Shown piece by piece: positions 13,224 through 17,332 of a stretch of DNA of 17,332 nucleotides. The DNA is from SKKY01 sp964622305. GTDB lineage: Bacteria > Bacillota > Peptococcia > Peptococcales > SKKY01. Location: contig CAZUPR010000028.1 of assembly GCA_964622305.1 (NCBI GenBank), positions 1-17,332 of the forward strand, in the 5' to 3' direction. Made by a program: the position numbers and the translations under genes. Each line of letters opens with the position of its first letter. Position 1 is the stretch's first letter. The notes under the pieces were generated by a model. That model had not been told where the DNA came from. It made no database searches and saw nothing but the letters and a program-made list of their open reading frames with translations.

Positions 13224-14885
13224 TTATTCTTTTTTCCAGGAATCCCTCAGTGTGTTAATCCTGTTAAATACGGGCTTCCCCTGGGAAGATAGTTTGCTGT
13301 CCAGGCAGAAGTAGCCTTGTCTTAAAAACTGGAATCTGTCTTCTGGCTTAGCCTCTAAAAGAGCTTTCTCAATTAGAATTGTCTTTTCTTGTAGGGAATC
13401 ATGATTAAAGGCTTCCATAAAATCTTCACATTCGATAGAAGAGTCAATAAGATGATCAAAGAGTCTTACCTGAGCCTGGGCCATATCTACCTCAGATACC
13501 CAGTGCAGAGTTCCCTTTACCTTCTTGCCAGAAGTATCCTGACCACTCTTGGTATCTGGATCATAGGAACAATGCAGTTCTATAATATTTCCCTGGTCGT
13601 CTTTAATAACTTCATCACATTGAATTATATAGGCATGCTTAAGTCTGACTTCTTTTCCCGGAGCCAGTCTAAAGTATTTTTTTACAGGTACTTCCATGAA
13701 GTCTTCTCTTTCTATATAAATAACCCTGGAGAAGAGAATTTCTCTTTCTCCCGCTGCTTCATCATTAGGATTATTTTCAGCCATAAGAACTTCTTTTTTG
13801 TCCTCAGGATAATTGGTAATTACAATTTTCAGTGGATCAAGGACTGCCATTCTTCTTTGAGAGATTTCGTTGAGATGACGGCGGACAAAAAAATCCAGCA
13901 TAGCAGAATCTACAGTAGAGTTTGCCTTGGCCACACCAATCTCATCGCAAAAGTCTCTAATGGCCTGAGGGGTAATTCCCCTTCTCCTAAGGCCAGAAAT
14001 AGTTGGCATTCTGGGATCATCCCAGCCTTCAACCATGCCTTCATCAACCAGCCTTTTTAAATATCTTTTACTCATAATAGTATTAGTGATATTAAGGCGG
14101 GCAAATTCTATTTGTCTGGGTTTGCTGGCAATTCCAGTTTTTTCAATAACCCATTCGTAAAGAGGCCTGTGATCTTCAAACTCTAAGGTACAGATGGAGT
14201 GACTTATGTCTTCAAGGGCATCTGAAAGAGGATGAGCATAGTCATACATTGGATAAATGCACCATGCGTCACCAGTACGATGGTGATCTGCCCTCATTAT
14301 TCTGTAAAGAACAGGATCTCTCATATTCATATTGGAGCTGGCCATGTCTATTTTAGCACGTAAAACTCTTTGGCCGTCCGGATATTTGCCTTCTCTCATA
14401 GCTTTAAAAAGTTCCAGGTTTTCTTCTATGCTTCTATCCCTGTAGGGACTGTTTTTACCTGGCTCTGTCAGAGTCCCTCTATATTCTCTGGTTTCTTCAG
14501 CAGTCAGATCACATACATAAGCATGTCCCGATTCTATGAGTTTGACAGCGTAATTATAGAGGTCTTCAAAATAGTTGGAGGCATAATATTCCCTCTCCTG
14601 CCAGTCAAAACCTAACCAGCGAACGTCTTCCTTGATGGACTGAACGAATTCATCCTCTTCTTTAATAGGGTTAGTGTCATCAAAGCGAAGATTACACAAG
14701 CCCTTATATTTTTCAGCAGTTGTGAAGTTAAGAATAATTGATTTAGCATGGCCAATATGCAAATAGCCATTTGGTTCGGGCGGAAAACGAGTATGAACTC
14801 CCGGATATCTGCCTTCTTCCAGGTCTTTATTAATCTCTACTTCAATAAAGTTTGCTGTTGTTTTTTGTTCGGATCCTGCAGACAC
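13224..14885 (-). CDS. glnS: Glutaminyl-tRNA synthetase
   Basis: A 553 aa class I aminoacyl-tRNA synthetase that charges tRNA-Gln directly with glutamine. Signatures are HTRFPPEPNGYLHIGHAKSI (HIGH at 43-46), the GlnRS-type RFDDTNPIKE near 68, WCIYPMYDYAHPLSDALEDI around 208, and the ATP loop IMSKR (271-274). The anticodon-binding beta barrels fill the C-terminal half, and length matches E. coli GlnRS. The start is GTG, 7 bases after a strong AAGGAGG; no ATG alternative is placed as well. Many Gram-positive relatives lack GlnRS and use the Glu-tRNA(Gln) amidotransferase instead, so its presence is informative about lineage. The roughly 100-base leader is too short for a T-box. It is divergent from yihY. 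Confidence 0.97.
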   Translation of the reverse strand: MSAGSEQKTTANFIEVEINKDLEEGRYPGVHTRFPPEPNGYLHIGHAKSIILNFTTAEKYKGLCNLRFDDTNPIKEEDEFVQSIKEDVRWLGFDWQEREYYASNYFEDLYNYAVKLIESGHAYVCDLTAEETREYRGTLTEPGKNSPYRDRSIEENLELFKAMREGKYPDGQRVLRAKIDMASSNMNMRDPVLYRIMRADHHRTGDAWCIYPMYDYAHPLSDALEDISHSICTLEFEDHRPLYEWVIEKTGIASKPRQIEFARLNITNTIMSKRYLKRLVDEGMVEGWDDPRMPTISGLRRRGITPQAIRDFCDEIGVAKANSTVDSAMLDFFVRRHLNEISQRRMAVLDPLKIVITNYPEDKKEVLMAENNPNDEAAGEREILFSRVIYIEREDFMEVPVKKYFRLAPGKEVRLKHAYIIQCDEVIKDDQGNIIELHCSYDPDTKSGQDTSGKKVKGTLHWVSEVDMAQAQVRLFDHLIDSSIECEDFMEAFNHDSLQEKTILIEKALLEAKPEDRFQFLRQGYFCLDSKLSSQGKPVFNRINTLRDSWKKE

Positions 14886-14985
14886 AAAAAAACCTCCTTT
14901 TTTAATGCGAGTATATAATCTATAATATTACTAGTATAATAAATTTTCTTCAAGATAGATATAGGTTTTTAAGGAGTAGTAAGAG
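14886..14985. promoter_or_regulatory. Divergent AT-rich promoter region between glnS and yihY
   Basis: This 100-base gap holds three TATAAT hexamers on the plus strand (14914, 14921 and 14935) as -10 candidates for yihY, none with a good -35. On the minus strand TTGAAG (14948-14953), 17 bases and TAATAT (14925-14930) are a moderate pair for glnS. Both genes must start transcription here, but exact sites are uncertain. Confidence 0.45.
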
Positions 14986-15816
14986 ATGTCACTTAATAAA
15001 AACTTTCGTCTGGGGCAAGTCCTGGTCAAAAGGATTCTGGCAAATGATGTTACTGGAACTGCCGCCCAAATGTCCTATTATCTGGTTATGGCTTTTTTCC
15101 CTTTCATCATTTTTCTCATCGCCAGTCTTTCTTATTCAAATGTTTTTGAATATTCTCTGCCTGACCTTATTCAAAGGGTCATGCCTGAAGATACAGCTAT
15201 TACCCTGATAAAAATTATTGAGGAAATCCTGACTGCAAGGAGTGGCTCCCTGGCGTCTATAAGTATGCTTTCTACAATCTTTTTTGCCTCTAAGGGCGTT
15301 AATGCCATTGTAGCCGGCATGAATAAGTCCTTTCAGGTAACAGAGTCCCGTAACTTTTTTAAGAAGACTTTTCTTTCGGTAACTTTTACTATCCTTTTTG
15401 TTATATCTATCAACCTGCTCTTTGTTCTGATAATTATGGGCAGGCTTATAACTGAGACTCTAATTTCATTTTTTGGCATAAGTAACTTTCCAGCTCTTCT
15501 TTGGAGCTTTCTTAGAATTTCTATTAGTCTGTCTTTTATTTTTTTGGTCATTTCCTTTGTCTATATTTATTTTCCCAACCTGGAGACCAAATTGAAGTTT
15601 AAAGAAGTTGTGCCCGGAAGTGCCTTTACTACCCTCTTTTGGATTGCCGGTTCTTTTGCCTTCTCTTTTTATGTAAATAATTTTTCCAACTACACCTTAA
15701 TCTATGGCAGCATTACCGGAATTATTGTCTTTCTCCTTTGGCTCTTTATTTCCAGCATAATCTTATTGAGTGGAGCAGAAATAAATGCCCTTTTAAAAAC
15801 TATGAGAAGCAGGTGA
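14986..15816 (+). CDS. YihY/BrkB-family inner membrane protein
   Basis: A 276 aa integral membrane protein of the YihY/virulence factor BrkB family (formerly annotated RNase BN, wrongly). Sequence features are the N-terminal family signature DVTGTAAQMSYYLVMAFFPFIIFL and about six hydrophobic segments (roughly 28-52, 91-108, 130-152, 165-192, 212-230 and 238-265). The C-terminal part has YGSITGIIVFLLWLFISSIILLSGAEINALL, in which the GAEIN motif is typical of the family. Its molecular function is not established; a transport role has been suggested for relatives. AAGGAG lies 9 bases before the ATG. The stop is four bases before the cardiolipin synthase gene, so the pair is an operon, which is consistent with a membrane-lipid context. 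Confidence 0.9.
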   Translation: MSLNKNFRLGQVLVKRILANDVTGTAAQMSYYLVMAFFPFIIFLIASLSYSNVFEYSLPDLIQRVMPEDTAITLIKIIEEILTARSGSLASISMLSTIFFASKGVNAIVAGMNKSFQVTESRNFFKKTFLSVTFTILFVISINLLFVLIIMGRLITETLISFFGISNFPALLWSFLRISISLSFIFLVISFVYIYFPNLETKLKFKEVVPGSAFTTLFWIAGSFAFSFYVNNFSNYTLIYGSITGIIVFLLWLFISSIILLSGAEINALLKTMRSR

Positions 15817-15820
15817 TTAA

Positions 15821-17269
15821 ATGCTTGAAAACTTTCTTACCAATTATAGTTTTATTTATGTGGTCAACTTCTTTCTGGCCGCAGTAATTATCTTTCTGGA
15901 AAGAAAAAACCCCTCAGCCACTCTGGCCTGGCTTTTAACCCTACTTTTTCTACCCGGCCTTGGCTTTTTCCTTTATATTATTTTCTCCCAGAACATGACC
16001 CGGAGAAAGATTTTTAAATTAAGGGTGACTGAAAGTAAAATCCAGGAAAAAATTATTACCGACCAGCTAAACAAGCTTGATAATAAGGGCCTGGAATTTG
16101 TCGATGAAGAAAACATCTCCTATAAACCCTCTATCAGAATGCATCTGCTTAATAGCGGAGCCTATTTTTCTCAGGACAATGAGGTGCAAATTTTTTCTGA
16201 TGGCAAAGACAAGTTTTATGACCTTCTAAAGGAAATTGAAAAAGCCCGGAATCACATTCATATAAACTACTATATTTTCAGAAAAGATAAGCTGGGAACA
16301 GAAGTTCTTGATGCCCTCAAGAAAAAATCTGAAGAGGGAGTTGAGGTAAGACTTCTGGTAGATTCAGTTGGCAGCCGCCAGCTGGATGATGATTTCTTAT
16401 TTGCATATGCCAGTGATACTTTTAAATATGCCTTCTTTTTTAAGTCCAGATTTAAAGTTTTTAACTTTAAGCTTAATTACAGGAATCATAGAAAACTTGT
16501 AATTATTGACGGCCAGGTTGGCTATATCGGAGGTTTTAATCTGGGGGATGAATATCTTGGCGAGGATGCCCGCTTTGGCTATTGGCGTGACACCCACCTT
16601 AAAATTCGTGGTACTGCTGTCCATACCATGCAGATCCGCTTCCTTTTAGACTGGCGTAACGCGTCCAGGGAAGATATCTCTATCTCCAGGCCCCTCCTCC
16701 CAGAACCTGAAATAATTGGAACGACTGGTATCCAGATCGTTTCCAGCGGACCAGATACAGACCAGGAACAAATAAAGCAAGGCTATATTAAGATAATCAA
16801 CTCTGCTAAAAAAACTATCCATATTCAAACTCCCTACTTCATTCCGGATGAAAGTATTATGGAGTCTTTAAGGATAGCCATAGCTTCCGGTGTTGAGGTT
16901 AATCTTATGATTCCCAATAAACCTGACCACCCCTTTGTCTACTGGGCTACCTATTCCTATGCAGGAGAGCTTTTAAAAGCCGGTGGTAGGGTCTATACCT
17001 ATGAACATGGCTTCCTACATGCCAAGACCATCGTTGCTGACGGCAGACTTGCTTCTGTAGGAACTGCCAACTTTGATGTCCGCAGCTTTAAATTAAACTT
17101 TGAAGTTAATGCCTTTATTTATTCTGAAGAAGTGGCCAGTCTTTTAAACAAAGAATTTAAAAACGATACCTTTCTTTCTTATGAGCTTACCAAAGATATT
17201 TACTATGACAGGCCAACACATATTAAATTTAAAGAGTCAATTGCCAGATTGCTTTCACCCATACTTTAA
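15821..17269 (+). CDS. cls: Cardiolipin synthase (phospholipase D superfamily)
   Basis: A 482 aa membrane enzyme that condenses two phosphatidylglycerol molecules to cardiolipin and glycerol. Two N-terminal transmembrane segments (about 8-27 and 36-56, with the family stretch NPSATLAWLL between) precede two phospholipase D domains. Each carries an HKD motif: H223-K225-D230 (NHRKLVIID) and H400-K402-D407 (HAKTIVAD), followed by GTANFDVRSF. Length matches bacterial Cls enzymes (about 480-510 aa). It is translationally close to yihY: AGGTG ends within the yihY stop region and the ATG is five bases after it. The gene ends 63 bases before the window edge with no clear terminator in that stretch. 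Confidence 0.96.
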   Translation: MLENFLTNYSFIYVVNFFLAAVIIFLERKNPSATLAWLLTLLFLPGLGFFLYIIFSQNMTRRKIFKLRVTESKIQEKIITDQLNKLDNKGLEFVDEENISYKPSIRMHLLNSGAYFSQDNEVQIFSDGKDKFYDLLKEIEKARNHIHINYYIFRKDKLGTEVLDALKKKSEEGVEVRLLVDSVGSRQLDDDFLFAYASDTFKYAFFFKSRFKVFNFKLNYRNHRKLVIIDGQVGYIGGFNLGDEYLGEDARFGYWRDTHLKIRGTAVHTMQIRFLLDWRNASREDISISRPLLPEPEIIGTTGIQIVSSGPDTDQEQIKQGYIKIINSAKKTIHIQTPYFIPDESIMESLRIAIASGVEVNLMIPNKPDHPFVYWATYSYAGELLKAGGRVYTYEHGFLHAKTIVADGRLASVGTANFDVRSFKLNFEVNAFIYSEEVASLLNKEFKNDTFLSYELTKDIYYDRPTHIKFKESIARLLSPIL

Positions 17270-17332
17270 TTTAATTTCTCAATCTGACTTTCTTTACATC
17301 TTAATTTTAAATGTGTAAAATTATAAAGAAAA

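Noticed and set aside
13401..14060. A 219-codon plus-strand open frame inside glnS
   Set aside because: Antisense shadow of a conserved enzyme; the translation shows no known motif.
14886..14985. T-box or riboswitch leader before glnS
   Set aside because: Only about 100 bases are available, no T-box core or anti-terminator hairpins are visible, and the region must also hold the yihY promoter.
17303..17322. AATTTTA/TAAAATT inverted repeat after cls as a terminator
   Set aside because: The stem is only A-T pairs and no T-tract follows, so it would not terminate well; it is common in AT-rich DNA.
1..17332. CRISPR arrays, insertion sequences, prophage, toxin-antitoxin pairs, tRNA or rRNA
   Set aside because: No regularly spaced direct repeats, transposase or phage proteins, toxin-like pairs, or tRNA/rRNA-like sequence were seen by eye on either strand.

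Overview
The window looks like a chromosomal segment of a low-GC, Gram-positive-type anaerobic bacterium. The evidence is the AT-rich intergenic DNA, strong GGAGG-type ribosome binding sites, YhaM and YitT family proteins typical of Firmicutes, and a ferredoxin-fused aldo/keto reductase. A sodium-coupled-type TRAP transporter plus GlnRS would fit a halophilic fermenter such as the Halanaerobiales, but that placement is inference. The sequence is a scaffold: two runs of exactly 100 Ns (6098-6197 and 10157-10256) are assembly gaps. Each interrupts a recognisable gene and each probably hides more than 100 bases.

Layout. At 2-1796 (+) a 5'-truncated LysR regulator is followed 16 bases later by an aldo/keto reductase carrying two C-terminal [4Fe-4S] motifs. 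A bidirectional terminator (1815-1858) separates this from a minus-strand block. Read in transcription order (8552 down to 1873), that block is dctP, dctQ, dctM (TRAP transporter), a membrane-anchored beta-lactamase-fold serine hydrolase, and transketolase. The last four genes are 21-29 bases apart, so the block looks like one operon, with a strong hairpin between dctP and dctQ that probably sets higher expression of the binding protein. Further upstream on the same strand are a hotdog thioesterase with its own near-consensus promoter and the exoribonuclease YhaM.

After the second gap, the C-terminal part of a YitT-type membrane protein overlaps the start of hflX by four bases (+). A small uncharacterised minus-strand gene (81 aa) then sits divergent to a GGDEF diguanylate cyclase (+). 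A second bidirectional terminator (13157-13190) separates that gene from glnS (-). Divergent from glnS are yihY and a cardiolipin synthase (+), four bases apart, which runs almost to the window end.

Most genes are housekeeping or common metabolic functions: RNA turnover, ribosome rescue, tRNA charging, pentose phosphate metabolism and membrane lipid synthesis. I see no CRISPR array, phage genes, insertion sequence, rRNA or tRNA, and no clear novel multi-gene system. The points most worth a second look are the TRAP/hydrolase/transketolase linkage, the dctP-dctQ hairpin, a perfect 24-base palindrome beside the second gap, the small orphan gene, and the iron-sulfur aldo/keto reductase paired with a LysR regulator.
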